Assembly: GCA_001563335.1 (NCBI GenBank) | Contig: LRSL01000092.1 | Location: forward strand, 1-36,229 | DNA: 36,229 nt | Direction: 5' to 3' | From: Candidatus Thorarchaeota archaeon SMTZ1-45 | GTDB lineage: Archaea > Asgardarchaeota > Thorarchaeia > Thorarchaeales > Thorarchaeaceae | Shown: positions 23,341 through 32,516 of the stretch, in pieces | How positions within the stretch are numbered: position 1 is the first letter of the stretch | How the letters are laid out: each line of letters starts with the position of its first letter | Made by a program: the position numbers and the translations under genes | The notes under the pieces: model-generated | What the model was told of the DNA's origin: nothing | Seen by the model: only the letters and a program-made list of their open reading frames with translations | Database searches by the model: none

Positions 23341-23361
23341 GATGGTTTCATAGAAACCATC
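23341..23361. terminator. Hairpin between convergent radA and geranylgeranyl reductase genes
   Basis: GATGGTTTC and GAAACCATC form a perfect 9-bp stem with a 3-base loop, 15 bases after the radA stop and followed by TCTTCTAGT. By position it may end both transcripts. Confidence 0.6.
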
Positions 23362-23370
23362 TCTTCTAGT

Positions 23371-24723
23371 CTATTCAAAGTTGGCTGATTCAATAATATC
23401 CAGAACTGACTTTTCCCAACTATCAAGTTTATCTGGGCTATTTGGATAATTGCTATAGAGTTTACTCAATTTCTTCATAAGCCCAGCAGCTTTCTGCAAT
23501 TTCATTAAGAGCGAAATCCTTCCTGCACCTCTCTTCACTCTTTTCAGTTTATCTACTGTACTGAGCGAGAGACCATCACCGCGATTTGCAGCCATTAAAT
23601 CCTCTGCCTCGAGGAGTCTTCGTTCAAAACCAAAGTTCATGTCATCATCGGAAACAGCTTGCAAAAATCTTCGGAATATCTCCAGAGAGGCTAGTCTCTG
23701 ACCAAAGAATGGAAAATATCGAGTGTTGTAAGACCATAAACCATTTGCTGAGATGTCTCGCATTGCTATTGCGCCTCTTACAACTTCCCCTAGTATTACT
23801 CCTGCTCTCATACCTGCTCCTATACCGCCTCCATGTATTGGATTAACTTGGAGAGCTGAGTCTCCAACAAAAGCGATACCATCACCAACCAGACTTTTCA
23901 GAGGTCTGCGTACTGGTACTGCACCTCCTTTTCCCTCTATTAACTTTGCACCAAAAAGCAGTGGATATTGTTCTTTGAATCTTTTAAAATACGATTTAGG
24001 TGATCCGCGTCCCTCGCCACCAGTTATTCCAACACCTGCATTGATCTCTTGGACACCCTTTGGGAATATCCACGCATATCCCTTTGGTGCAATCTCTCCT
24101 CCTAGAAAGACACGTGCAACTTCTGGCTCAGCTAATGGCATCTTTAAGGATAGAATCTCCCTATAACATAGCGCGATGTCTTCTTTGGCTATGTTTTTTT
24201 CAATCAATGGGTTCTCTAGTTTATTTCTAATTACTGCTGCAAAACCACTAGCATCCACAACAACCTTACTCTTTACTATTTCAATGTCTTTGGACATGAG
24301 ATCCTTATACTCAATACCTGTGACCTGATCTCCAATCATCATTGGTCCACCAACATGAACATTAGGAATAAAGTGTGCTCCTGCACTAATCGCTTCTCGT
24401 AGCAGTCGTTGTCCAAAACTGAGTCTGTTCACTGTCCATCCATCAAACTCTGCCCACCCTCTGATTTTCAACTCATTCTTCATGTTGGGTGGATAGACAT
24501 CTGCCCCTCCAATTACAGAGGATATTTCATCACCCTCTGGATAGTCAATTCCTGTTGCTTCGAAATGTGCCTTGCTAACCTCATCCCCACATACTTTCTG
24601 ACCAATTTCTTCCATTGGTTTTCTGTCTAAAAGAAGTGTTTTCAATCCTAGTTCTGCGCACCTTCTAGCTGTCACGCATCCTGCGGATCCTGCTCCAACA
24701 ATTACAACATCAGGCTTCTTCAA
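23371..24723 (-). CDS. Geranylgeranyl reductase family FAD oxidoreductase
   Basis: 450 residues. The N-terminal FAD fold is DVVIVGAGSAGCVTARRCAE, with the acidic end of strand 2 in LLLDRKP. QKVCGDEVSK follows, and the second FAD motif is IAFVGDSALQVNPIHGGGIG. These features match the archaeal geranylgeranyl reductase group, which saturates the double bonds of isoprenoid chains in membrane lipids; some members act on other substrates. There is no membrane helix. The start is TTG at 24723. The gene is convergent with radA and divergent from purA, with about 100 bases to the purA ATG, where both promoters should lie. Confidence 0.85.
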   Translation of the reverse strand: MKKPDVVIVGAGSAGCVTARRCAELGLKTLLLDRKPMEEIGQKVCGDEVSKAHFEATGIDYPEGDEISSVIGGADVYPPNMKNELKIRGWAEFDGWTVNRLSFGQRLLREAISAGAHFIPNVHVGGPMMIGDQVTGIEYKDLMSKDIEIVKSKVVVDASGFAAVIRNKLENPLIEKNIAKEDIALCYREILSLKMPLAEPEVARVFLGGEIAPKGYAWIFPKGVQEINAGVGITGGEGRGSPKSYFKRFKEQYPLLFGAKLIEGKGGAVPVRRPLKSLVGDGIAFVGDSALQVNPIHGGGIGAGMRAGVILGEVVRGAIAMRDISANGLWSYNTRYFPFFGQRLASLEIFRRFLQAVSDDDMNFGFERRLLEAEDLMAANRGDGLSLSTVDKLKRVKRGAGRISLLMKLQKAAGLMKKLSKLYSNYPNSPDKLDSWEKSVLDIIESANFE

Positions 24724-24828
24724 AGTCTATCGATATGAAAAAAGCACTCTGGAATTTAAATGCCTGCATGATTACCCATGTTCAGAGCCAAACAGAACGG
24801 TTATTTGCTTAGAGGGCAGGACCGGATT

Positions 24829-26124
24829 ATGAACTCCTCACAGAGTTTGATTGTTGTCGGACTTCAATGGGGTGACGAAGGTAAAGGAAAGATTGTTGAT
24901 GTTCTTTCCGAGAAATTCGATATAGTAGTTAGGTTCCAAGGTGGTAGTAATGCCGGACACACTGTGATTATTGGTGATAAAACATACAAATTCAGAATTA
25001 TGCCCACAGGTGTGGTAAGGGGCAAGAAAGTTGTAATTGGAAATGGTGTTGTCGTTGATCCTGTTGTCCTTTTAGAAGAAATTGAAGCTTTAAAGTCAGC
25101 TGGCATAGATATTGATTTGCTAATTAGCGACCGTGCACATCTAATCACTCCATATCAGATTCAACTTGATGATCTCATGGAAACTGCAAAAGGTAACCAA
25201 AAATTGGGTACTACAAAAAGAGGCATCGGTCCCACCTATTCAGACAAGGTATCCCGTGTAGGTGTGAGATTTTGTGACTTTGTTCATCATAAATCAAAGC
25301 AATGGTTAACTCTTGAAAGTTCATCAAAATCTCAAATTGAGAAGATTCATGGAATTAAAGTTGAAAACTCTGATGCAACCTTATTTGATTCCTTCTCTTC
25401 CAACGTGAGGAAATTACTCCCTTATGTTGGTGATTGCGGGGAATATCTTGAGTCTAAATTCAATACTGGCAGTCGCGTTCTCTTTGAAGGTGCACAAGGA
25501 GCACTCCTAGATATTGACCATGGAACCTATCCTTTTGTTACCAGCTCGAACTGCGTTTCTGCTGCAGCTTCAACTGGAACTGGAGTTTCCTTCAATAGAC
25601 TAAACTCTGTTCTAGGCATCTGTAAAGCTTACATGACACGGGTTGGCACAGGACCATTTCCAACAGAACTTAATGACGAGGTTGGAAAAAGGATGCAAAA
25701 TCAGGGTAGGGAGTTTGGTACCGTGACTGGTCGTCCACGAAGATGTGGTTGGCTCGACCTTGTTGCATTAAAATATGCAATTCGGCTTAATGGTTGCAGG
25801 TATCTTGCCATTACAAAAGTAGATGTTCTTTCAGGAATTAATCCTCTGAAGGTTTGCGTAGAATATGATATCGATGGAATAGAAACAAGATCCTACCCTG
25901 CTAGTGCAGAGTTGCTTTCAGATGCTACTCCCGTCTATGATAAACTCGAAGGTTGGTCTGAAATAAATATGATTTCTCCAAAATCTAAGGGCTTTAGCAA
26001 TCTCCCTCATCAACTGCGTAATTATCTGAATTTCATAGAAGAAATAACTGGTTCACAAATAGCCATGGTATCTGTTGGACCTGACAGAGCTGACACTTTG
26101 TTAGTCCCTGATGTCCAAATATAA
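24829..26124 (+). CDS. purA: Adenylosuccinate synthetase
   Basis: 431 residues from the ATG at 24829, which matches the usual ~430. The signatures are GLQWGDEGKGKIVD (GTP loop with catalytic Asp), FQGGSNAGHTV (catalytic His), GTTKRGIGPTYSDK, EGAQGALLDIDHGTYPFVT, and TGRPRRCGWLDL. It makes adenylosuccinate from IMP, aspartate and GTP in AMP synthesis. An in-frame ATG at 24778 would add 17 residues not seen in the family and lies at or before the transcription start implied by TTTAAAT near 24755-24761. It ends 3 bases from the convergent membrane-protein gene. Confidence 0.96.
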   Translation: MNSSQSLIVVGLQWGDEGKGKIVDVLSEKFDIVVRFQGGSNAGHTVIIGDKTYKFRIMPTGVVRGKKVVIGNGVVVDPVVLLEEIEALKSAGIDIDLLISDRAHLITPYQIQLDDLMETAKGNQKLGTTKRGIGPTYSDKVSRVGVRFCDFVHHKSKQWLTLESSSKSQIEKIHGIKVENSDATLFDSFSSNVRKLLPYVGDCGEYLESKFNTGSRVLFEGAQGALLDIDHGTYPFVTSSNCVSAAASTGTGVSFNRLNSVLGICKAYMTRVGTGPFPTELNDEVGKRMQNQGREFGTVTGRPRRCGWLDLVALKYAIRLNGCRYLAITKVDVLSGINPLKVCVEYDIDGIETRSYPASAELLSDATPVYDKLEGWSEINMISPKSKGFSNLPHQLRNYLNFIEEITGSQIAMVSVGPDRADTLLVPDVQI

Positions 26125-26127
26125 TGA

Positions 26128-26664
26128 CTAAACATGTTTTAGCTCTATCATTACGATGGAACCGATGATGACTGCTGCTATTATCAACAAAAGTGGTGGT
26201 GCATAGTTTAGAAAAATCCCAAAATATTGCACAATCCGTGCAGGGTCTAATGCTATAATAGTCAGATGTCCCCAAACTAGTAGAAAACCATAGATTGCAA
26301 AAATCGGATAGAGCACAGGTCCTCCAGTTATTACAAGTAAAAGAATAATCACAGCTAGTCGACTCTTAGTCGGATCGAATAATGGCACCTTGATTGTTTC
26401 TTGATCACTGACCTCAAAGTAATATGCTATGAGAAAGGTTGGTATTCGCATTCGAATGAATTCAAGAATTTGAATACCTTGTTGAATTGAGAGAAGGACA
26501 AATGTGTGGCAGAGCATGTAACTGAGAATCATTGCATTTAGAATAGGTAATGAGGATGTAAAGAGTTGAAGACTCTCGATAATTCCAACTAGAACTGAGA
26601 AGTTAACCAAGAATAGGAACAGATGAGTAACTCCACCTCTTAAGTACTGAAGTTTCTTTACCAT
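26128..26664 (-). CDS. Four-helix membrane protein downstream of a small GTPase
   Basis: 178 residues, family not recognised. Four hydrophobic segments can be seen, at about residues 10-33, 40-65, 100-135 (long, perhaps two passes) and 150-174. A polar loop with FEVSDQETIKVPLFDPTKS lies between the second and third. There are no obvious catalytic residues or cysteines. The gene begins 23 bases after the stop of the Rab-like GTPase on the same strand, so the two are probably co-transcribed. It might anchor or be controlled by the GTPase, which itself has no lipidation site. That is inference from position. Confidence 0.7.
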   Translation of the reverse strand: MVKKLQYLRGGVTHLFLFLVNFSVLVGIIESLQLFTSSLPILNAMILSYMLCHTFVLLSIQQGIQILEFIRMRIPTFLIAYYFEVSDQETIKVPLFDPTKSRLAVIILLLVITGGPVLYPIFAIYGFLLVWGHLTIIALDPARIVQYFGIFLNYAPPLLLIIAAVIIGSIVMIELKHV

Positions 26665-26687
26665 TCATATCCATCCTAGTAGTCCTC

Positions 26688-27287
26688 TCAGACACCTAGC
26701 TTGAATGGTTTTGGTGGTCGAGTTCCTGTTATTTGATCAAGCTGACCTAGCTCAGCTTGTTTGGCTATTGCCATTTTGACCAGATCAGTAAAGAGCAGGT
26801 TGATATTTTCGCCTGTCTTAGCTGAGGTTTCATAGTGTAGGACATCCAACCAATTGGTGACCATCTTGCCGGCTTCTGGAGGGACAAGTCTGTCCTCACG
26901 GTCAATCTTGTTGGCTACGACCGCAACTACAGCATTTGGGCACACAGTGATAAACTTGGTGAACCACTCACCAATGTCCAAAAAAGTCTGAGGACGAGTG
27001 ACATCGTAAACAATTATTGCCATAGATGCGCCTGCCATATATCTACGTCTCAGTTCATTATAGGTTGGTTGGCCAGCAAGATCCCAAAGAACAACACGAG
27101 CTGTAATAGAACTTCCACTTGGTGATATCGTGTTAACCGTCTTCAAGGCAAATGTTGTGCCAATGGTAGCGATATAGCGCTCGCTAAAACTATCCTCTGT
27201 ATATCGTTTTATGCAGCTAGTCTTGCCCACTGCTCCATTTCCCAAGGCAACCATTTTGAGCATGTGACTAGCGTCTTCCATTGACAT
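26688..27287 (-). CDS. Rab/Ras-like small GTPase 1
   Basis: 199 residues with all five G motifs: G1 GNGAVGKTS, G2 TIGTTFALK, G3 WDLAGQPTY, G4 NKID, G5 ETSAKTG. The order and the length after G5 fit the Ras superfamily (Rab-like) as expanded in Asgard archaea. The catalytic Gln of G3 is present, so it should hydrolyse GTP. The C-terminus (PPKPFKLGV) has no cysteine for prenylation. The next gene, 23 bases on, encodes a membrane protein. The ATG at 27287 is used; a second Met follows at residue 3. The gene is divergent from a coiled-coil protein, with 176 bases between them. Confidence 0.94.
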   Translation of the reverse strand: MSMEDASHMLKMVALGNGAVGKTSCIKRYTEDSFSERYIATIGTTFALKTVNTISPSGSSITARVVLWDLAGQPTYNELRRRYMAGASMAIIVYDVTRPQTFLDIGEWFTKFITVCPNAVVAVVANKIDREDRLVPPEAGKMVTNWLDVLHYETSAKTGENINLLFTDLVKMAIAKQAELGQLDQITGTRPPKPFKLGV

Positions 27288-27463
27288 GACGCAGCGTCCT
27301 AATGTTCACTACCGTGTATTTTTGGAGTTGTTTGGTTAATAATAGTTCTGAGTATATCCCTGTAATATCATACGTTTTGCATAGAAAGATATATTGTAAT
27401 TATGGATTCATCATAGTAAGGATTATACTTGACATTTTCCATATTCGGATGTAATTTCGACTG

Positions 27464-28180
27464 GTGGTGACTACCTTGGCAGAGCAATTTCTTAGCCGTT
27501 TGACAAAGATAGAAGAAAGCATAAACCAACTAGGTGAAACCCTAAAACGAATGATTACAATTCTGAGCACGGTCACTGAGATAAAATCTGAAGTACGCGT
27601 TGCTAAAGAAGAGATTTTGGCTGCTCTGGGAAGTCAAGCCAAAGCTGCTCATCCACCAGATAATCAGGAAGATTTGGCGAATATGGTTGTTCAGGAAGTA
27701 GGAGCCATCCGTGTATTCGTTCAACAATCGATGGAAGACCTCAGGAATGAGATGATTGACATCATTGAGAGTCTTCCTACTCCGGAACCAATACCTGTAT
27801 CTACTCCTGCTGCACCTCCACCGGTCACACCAACTCCAACGCCTACCCCAGCTCCTACCCCCTCGGCTGAACCAGCTCCCACACCCTCCGTTGCTCCATC
27901 ATCAATTCCAGCTGACCGAGGGATGGAGATTGCAGGTCAACTTAACAGAATCGTAAAATCTCTGAAGATGGGCTGTATAGCAGGAGATGTCTTGGATACG
28001 ATGGCTGAAGTAAAAGCAGCTATTTCAAAGATTGTACCGAGCGATCCGATTATGGTTCATATCGACAGATGGGCTGGTGTGGTGGGTGGATATCAGAAAC
28101 GCAAAGAACTCCAAGCTCGTGATATTTTAAAATTGAAGAAAGAAATCAAGGCTGAAATTCCAAAATACAAACCCGCTTAG
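27464..28180 (+). CDS. Coiled-coil protein with Pro-rich linker
   Basis: 238 residues, family not recognised. Residues ~1-105 are helical with coiled-coil spacing (FLSRLTKIEESINQLGETLKR). Residues ~106-148 are a Pro/Thr/Ala linker of repeating TPTP/PAPTP units. Residues ~150-238 form a helical domain ending in a basic, Lys-rich tail. The start is GTG at 27464 (GTG GTG in tandem). TTATAC at about 27424 is a likely TATA element. It lies between two small-GTPase modules and its 3' end overlaps the convergent CBS gene by 4 bases. A scaffold or effector role is possible but not shown. Confidence 0.7.
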   Translation: MVTTLAEQFLSRLTKIEESINQLGETLKRMITILSTVTEIKSEVRVAKEEILAALGSQAKAAHPPDNQEDLANMVVQEVGAIRVFVQQSMEDLRNEMIDIIESLPTPEPIPVSTPAAPPPVTPTPTPTPAPTPSAEPAPTPSVAPSSIPADRGMEIAGQLNRIVKSLKMGCIAGDVLDTMAEVKAAISKIVPSDPIMVHIDRWAGVVGGYQKRKELQARDILKLKKEIKAEIPKYKPA

Positions 28181-28599
28181 TCTTCAATTATTGGTGCTCC
28201 ATCCGCAATGAGCTTCATGGTCGCAAGAACTCTGATTATGTCCGTAGTAGCTACAAGTCCAATAATATCATTTCCTTCAATGACTGGAATGTGACGCTTT
28301 CCTGTCTGATTCATTAGAGATATAGCTTGTCCAAGATCCGCATCTGGTCCTATGGTAACCACAGGTGTTGTCATGATATCTTCTAAGCAGAGAGTTTGGA
28401 ATGACTCTTCTGAAAGAAGTTGAGCACCTATGATCTCTCGAAGAGTGACCATACCTGCAAGAACGTCTGCTTTTGTGACTAAGAGACTCCCAACATCTTC
28501 AACAGCCATTAGTCTAGCTGCGTCTACAACAGGAGTATCAGATTCGGCAGTGATTATAATCGAAGTCATGAAGTCCCTTACTTTCACGTTTTGTTTCAC
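28177..28599 (-). CDS. Two-CBS-domain protein
   Basis: 140 residues that consist almost wholly of a CBS pair: VRDFMTSIIITAESDTPV...GSLLVTKADVLAGMVTLREI, then LEDIMTTPVVTIGPDADL...HIPVIEGNDIIGLVATTDII. CBS pairs (Bateman modules) bind adenine nucleotides or similar ligands and regulate partner proteins. There is no other domain, so the effect must act through a partner. The start is GTG at 28599, 15 bases after the stop of small GTPase 2, so the two are probably co-transcribed and perhaps work together. Confidence 0.9.
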   Translation of the reverse strand: MKQNVKVRDFMTSIIITAESDTPVVDAARLMAVEDVGSLLVTKADVLAGMVTLREIIGAQLLSEESFQTLCLEDIMTTPVVTIGPDADLGQAISLMNQTGKRHIPVIEGNDIIGLVATTDIIRVLATMKLIADGAPIIED

Positions 28600-28614
28600 C
28601 TCAACTGGAAGAAG

Positions 28615-29223
28615 CTACATCAGAGGACTTTTACTCTCCGAAAGAGCTTTTTCCAGAACAACCTCAGCGATACGAGTAAACACATTGTTGACCTCATCAC
28701 CAGTTTTCGCTGAAGTTTCAAAATACTCTGCTTGGAACCAGTCGCGCAGCATTAATCCAGGCTCTTGAGGAACCATTCTAATGTCTGCAAGGTCTATTTT
28801 ATTGGCGCTGATGATGACCGGTGACGCAGGACAGACCTCTTTGAATGATTCAAACCAATTGTTCATAGCCATGAATGTTTCAGGACGTGTGACATCATAG
28901 ACAATAATCGCACCTGAAGCGCCTTTCATGAATTGTCTTCTTAGTTCCCTATATGTGGATTGACCCCCCATGTCCCAAACGTTTAGGCGAACTTTCCGAA
29001 CACTGCCCTCAGTGTCAGTCACATCAATGTCTTTAGTTGCGAAGGTCGTTCCAATAGTTTGTTTGTATTCTTCATCAAAGACATTCTCGGTATATCGCCT
29101 TACAAGCGATGTCTTACCTACGGCTGCCTCTCCTAGTAAGACTACTCGAAACTTGTATCCTTCGAACCCATCTGATGTGTCTGTATCAGACATGGTTTCT
29201 GAAGTTTCGTTTCTCTGAGTCAT
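28615..29223 (-). CDS. Rab/Ras-like small GTPase 2
   Basis: 202 residues with G1 GEAAVGKTSL, G2 TIGTTFATK, G3 WDMGGQSTY, G4 NKIDLAD and G5 ETSAKTGDE. The Gly-Gly-Gln in G3 resembles Arf-type more than the Ala-Gly-Gln of GTPase 1, while the rest is Rab-like. A short polar N-terminus (~20 residues) precedes G1. There is no C-terminal cysteine motif. It is closely similar in layout to GTPase 1 (both have TYRELRRQFMKGAS-like or TYNELRRRYMAGAS switch II regions), so the two are likely paralogues. ATG at 29223 is assumed; Met11 is an alternative. The CBS gene follows 15 bases later. Confidence 0.93.
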   Translation of the reverse strand: MTQRNETSETMSDTDTSDGFEGYKFRVVLLGEAAVGKTSLVRRYTENVFDEEYKQTIGTTFATKDIDVTDTEGSVRKVRLNVWDMGGQSTYRELRRQFMKGASGAIIVYDVTRPETFMAMNNWFESFKEVCPASPVIISANKIDLADIRMVPQEPGLMLRDWFQAEYFETSAKTGDEVNNVFTRIAEVVLEKALSESKSPLM

Positions 29224-29327
29224 AGATTAGCAACTCCAGGTTGTCGCTCTCCGGACGTGCTTTCACACTTCACGAGACTTGTTTTATATCTTTTCTGCGG
29301 AGATTCAAAAGGATTTACTACAGCTCT

Positions 29328-30998
29328 TTATGTAAACCATTCAGTAATTCTATGCATAATTAACTCAAAAGCTATGACTGGATATCCAATTCCGAAATTT
29401 GAGAGTATCATCGGAGAAATCTCACCAAAGGAGCCGCATACTTCACCATCAATCTTTATGCACGCAGATCTACCTTCGATAAAGTCTGAGCTATCCTCTG
29501 ATTCAAATGTGAAACGTTCATCCAATCCAAGATTTCTCAAAAGAAATCCTATCTCGGTCATGAGATTGGTAATATTCACTTTAACATCTGTAACCAAACC
29601 GCATACCGACGTAACTTGGTCTACACATGTTTCCTGTGTATCATCAGGAATTGCTACATCTCCCACTTCATAGATTTTTTGGGGATAGTCTGTATGTTGG
29701 TTCTGCGAAGCGAATTCAAGAACAACAGGCAAGAGTGAGTTACGCAAGACGGAGTAGTTGCGACTCTTTGGATTTCCTGTAGTTACCAAAGGTCTTTTGC
29801 GTAACATTTTATCATTGAGCAATTCCGGAGAACTCATGATATAGTTCATGATCTCCTGATAACCCATTCCAACCATGAGGTCTCGAACCTTGTTCTTGAT
29901 TCGAGTCACGTGATTAAGCTTGCCCGTCGTCATTGTTTGGGGCATTCTAGGTTCAAGTCTGTCGAAACCATAGCCAATAGCTACATCCTCTATTATATCA
30001 ACGGGATGAAGAATGTCCATTCTGAATTTGGGAATCATAACTTGAACTTGATCAGTTTGTGTCAATTTGGCTCCATAGCCCATTCTTTCAAGAGCTTGGA
30101 CAATCTGTTTTTCCGTCATATTTAGTCCAATTAGTGAATTGATATCATTGATAGGAATCTTCATCACTTCAGGATTGAAATTTGGAGTTTCGTCAATTGT
30201 ACCATTTGGATATACCACTGTCACAGATTCGATCTTCCCTCCTCTTTCAGCAAGAGAAGCTGTAATGATATTCAACGCTTGATGTACTGTGGGAAGATGA
30301 GTACCAGTGACTTCCACAAAGATGTTCTTAGTTTCAGTTGTAATTCGACCAAGACTATTGCTATTGATTATTGGTGGAAGACTTAATACTTGATTATTAG
30401 AGTCAAAGAGCAACGGCCATCGTTTATGCCTCTGAATGATTGATCCAAATTCAATCCCTTTTTCATGCTCAGTCATTATAGTTGGACCATCCATCTCAAC
30501 CTCATGACCCAAAGGTACGAACCTTATCTTCTCTGGTTTTTGCAATCCATAGAATACTGGAAAATTAAGATCATTATACACATAGAGACCAATGCTGGCT
30601 TTGTTTCTGTTTCTTCCATGTGTTGAAGTAAGAGCATCTTGAAGGTGCATGTATTCCTTGATTAATTCATCATCAGATGGTACTCCCCTAAGGATTGAAC
30701 AACAAATGAACGGTCTGATTTTGCTTAGTCCTGGTTTGACAATGACCTGTCTACCCGATTTCTTTACAGGGTATTTCTTCAATCCAGTTTCAATGCATAA
30801 GAATGACCTAACTGCCCGAGCAATACCCTCAGCTGATAACATGTCCTGACGGTCTGGATTCACCTCTATCTCAATGATATTTCCATCTACTTTTTCAACC
30901 TCTGCTTTCACTAAAAATAGAGTGTCTTCTAATTGTTTAAGGGTTAGTTTTTTCCCAATCAATGAAAGAAGGTCGTCAATCCTACATTCTACAATCAT
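29328..30998 (-). CDS. pheT: Phenylalanyl-tRNA synthetase beta subunit (archaeal/eukaryotic type)
   Basis: About 556 residues, the size of archaeal PheT, which lacks the extra domains of bacterial forms. The N-terminus (DDLLSLIGKKLTLKQLEDTL) and EIEVNPDRQDMLSAEGIAR are typical. The B5 domain includes INDINSLIGLNMTEKQ and HPVDIIEDVAIGYGF, and the inactive synthetase-like core ends with EGRSACIKIDGEVCGSFGEI. It pairs with PheS to charge tRNA-Phe. The ATG at 30998 is preferred over GTG at 31007 because GGTGA, overlapping the pheS stop, is six bases upstream. It lies 9 bases after pheS in one operon. Confidence 0.95.
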   Translation of the reverse strand: MIVECRIDDLLSLIGKKLTLKQLEDTLFLVKAEVEKVDGNIIEIEVNPDRQDMLSAEGIARAVRSFLCIETGLKKYPVKKSGRQVIVKPGLSKIRPFICCSILRGVPSDDELIKEYMHLQDALTSTHGRNRNKASIGLYVYNDLNFPVFYGLQKPEKIRFVPLGHEVEMDGPTIMTEHEKGIEFGSIIQRHKRWPLLFDSNNQVLSLPPIINSNSLGRITTETKNIFVEVTGTHLPTVHQALNIITASLAERGGKIESVTVVYPNGTIDETPNFNPEVMKIPINDINSLIGLNMTEKQIVQALERMGYGAKLTQTDQVQVMIPKFRMDILHPVDIIEDVAIGYGFDRLEPRMPQTMTTGKLNHVTRIKNKVRDLMVGMGYQEIMNYIMSSPELLNDKMLRKRPLVTTGNPKSRNYSVLRNSLLPVVLEFASQNQHTDYPQKIYEVGDVAIPDDTQETCVDQVTSVCGLVTDVKVNITNLMTEIGFLLRNLGLDERFTFESEDSSDFIEGRSACIKIDGEVCGSFGEISPMILSNFGIGYPVIAFELIMHRITEWFT

Positions 30999-31007
30999 AG
31001 CAATCAC

Positions 31008-32516
31008 CTACCTAACGAAATAGCTCCTCCTAAGCCAATTCAAATCTCGTGAAAAGAGATCTCTGATGTCATTGATTCCCATTGAAGCCATATAGAGTCG
31101 TCCAGCTCCAATCCCCCATGCAAGTACTGGATCCCTAATTCCAAGAGGCTGTGTAACCTCAGGCCTAAAAATTCCTGAGCCTCCTAACTCTATCCATCCT
31201 ATCTCTTTGTGTTTTCCGAAGGTTTCTACACTTGGCTCTGTGAATGGGAACTGACCTGGTTTAAACTTTAACTTTTCAATACCCACTCCCTTACATATCG
31301 AGGTCAGATATCCCAAAAGATCTCTTAGTGCAAGTCCTTTATCCATGATAATACCTTCACACTGGTCAAACTCCTGTGCATGAGTTGCACTGAGAGTTTC
31401 AGATCTGAAGTTGCGATCAATGATGAACATTTTCTGGGGACTCTCGCGATGTTCATAGAGATACCGCATTGATACAGGTGTTGTGTGCGGTCGTAGACAA
31501 AGGCGTGTTGCTACTTCTTTACTATAAGGCCAATCCCATCCCTTTGATCCAGTGTTTCCTCCATTCTCATGTACTGCCTTAACTTCTCTATAGTATTTCT
31601 TGTCGAGAATGTGTCCATGGTCATACGGATCAGATATACGGAATTGATCTTGAACCTCTCTTGCAACATGATCTTGAGGAACAAAGAGTGTGTCGTGAGC
31701 CCAGAATTCAGTTTCCACATATGGTCCATACCATTCAGTGAAACCCAAACCAACCATAATCTCTCTCAACCAATCATTGAACTCCGCATATGGGTGCTTT
31801 TTCCCATAATTACCATAGGCTGGTTTGATGTCAACATTATACGGTCTAAATGATACATTTCTCCATGCATCACTGGCAAGTAACTCGGGAGTGAGGTTTC
31901 CAATACCTTTCACTCCCACTTCGATTAACTGCTCAATCTCCCTGATCTCTGCCTGCACAATTTCAGCTTCGAATTTCTTAGTGACAATCTCATAGACTAG
32001 TTTCCTTTCCAAGGCTTGTTTCAAAGATTCTGCATATTTCTCTGAAAGTGTTCCTTTTCCAGTGGAGAGATCCTCCAACAAATCAGAAACATCCCATTGG
32101 TCTAGTTCCACTAAACATTGCAGGACCGTAGTGCCCTCCTCTTTGGATATTTGTAGCCATTCATTTTTTCGAGCCCAATTCATTGCGATTCCTTTGGTTT
32201 CTGCATCAAGCCCTGCTTTGCCAACAGCGTCATCGAAAGAGGCTTTTCCCCCTAAACTCTTCACTGCATTAAAAAGTCGGATTTCTGGAAGTCCTATGTC
32301 AGCGTATTCAATTCCCTCGTCTGTGAGCGAATATGAAACAATCTCTCTTGCATGAATCTTTACAAGATTACGGCTAGCAAGAGAGTTGAGAATAGATATC
32401 ACACGCTCCTCCCCCTGCTTTAGATTACTAGCAAGTTGTGAGGTTTGTACGCGCTGGCTAAGGTTCAAAAGCTCTCTGAGTACTTCTCTTTCTCCTTCTG
32501 TCAGCTTGTCACTCAT
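31008..32516 (-). CDS. pheS: Phenylalanyl-tRNA synthetase alpha subunit (archaeal/eukaryotic type)
   Basis: 502 residues. The first ~200 form winged-helix DNA/tRNA-binding domains (GEREVLRELLNLSQRVQTSQLA) as in archaeal and eukaryotic PheS. The class II synthetase core shows motif 2 region RPHTTPVSMRYLYEH, then ERxF-like MFIIDRNFRSETLSATHAQEFDQCEG, and motif 3 GWIELGGSGIFRPEV...GIGAGRLYMASMG. The phenylalanine and ATP pocket residues appear intact. The enzyme is an alpha2-beta2 tetramer with PheT. ATG at 32516 is the start, with TAGGAG 13 bases upstream. It is the first gene of the pheS-pheT operon. Confidence 0.95.
   Translation of the reverse strand: MSDKLTEGEREVLRELLNLSQRVQTSQLASNLKQGEERVISILNSLASRNLVKIHAREIVSYSLTDEGIEYADIGLPEIRLFNAVKSLGGKASFDDAVGKAGLDAETKGIAMNWARKNEWLQISKEEGTTVLQCLVELDQWDVSDLLEDLSTGKGTLSEKYAESLKQALERKLVYEIVTKKFEAEIVQAEIREIEQLIEVGVKGIGNLTPELLASDAWRNVSFRPYNVDIKPAYGNYGKKHPYAEFNDWLREIMVGLGFTEWYGPYVETEFWAHDTLFVPQDHVAREVQDQFRISDPYDHGHILDKKYYREVKAVHENGGNTGSKGWDWPYSKEVATRLCLRPHTTPVSMRYLYEHRESPQKMFIIDRNFRSETLSATHAQEFDQCEGIIMDKGLALRDLLGYLTSICKGVGIEKLKFKPGQFPFTEPSVETFGKHKEIGWIELGGSGIFRPEVTQPLGIRDPVLAWGIGAGRLYMASMGINDIRDLFSRDLNWLRRSYFVR

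Noticed and set aside
29257..29673. 138-codon plus-strand frame opposite the end of pheT
   Set aside because: It overlaps well-conserved pheT sequence and has no recognisable feature of its own.
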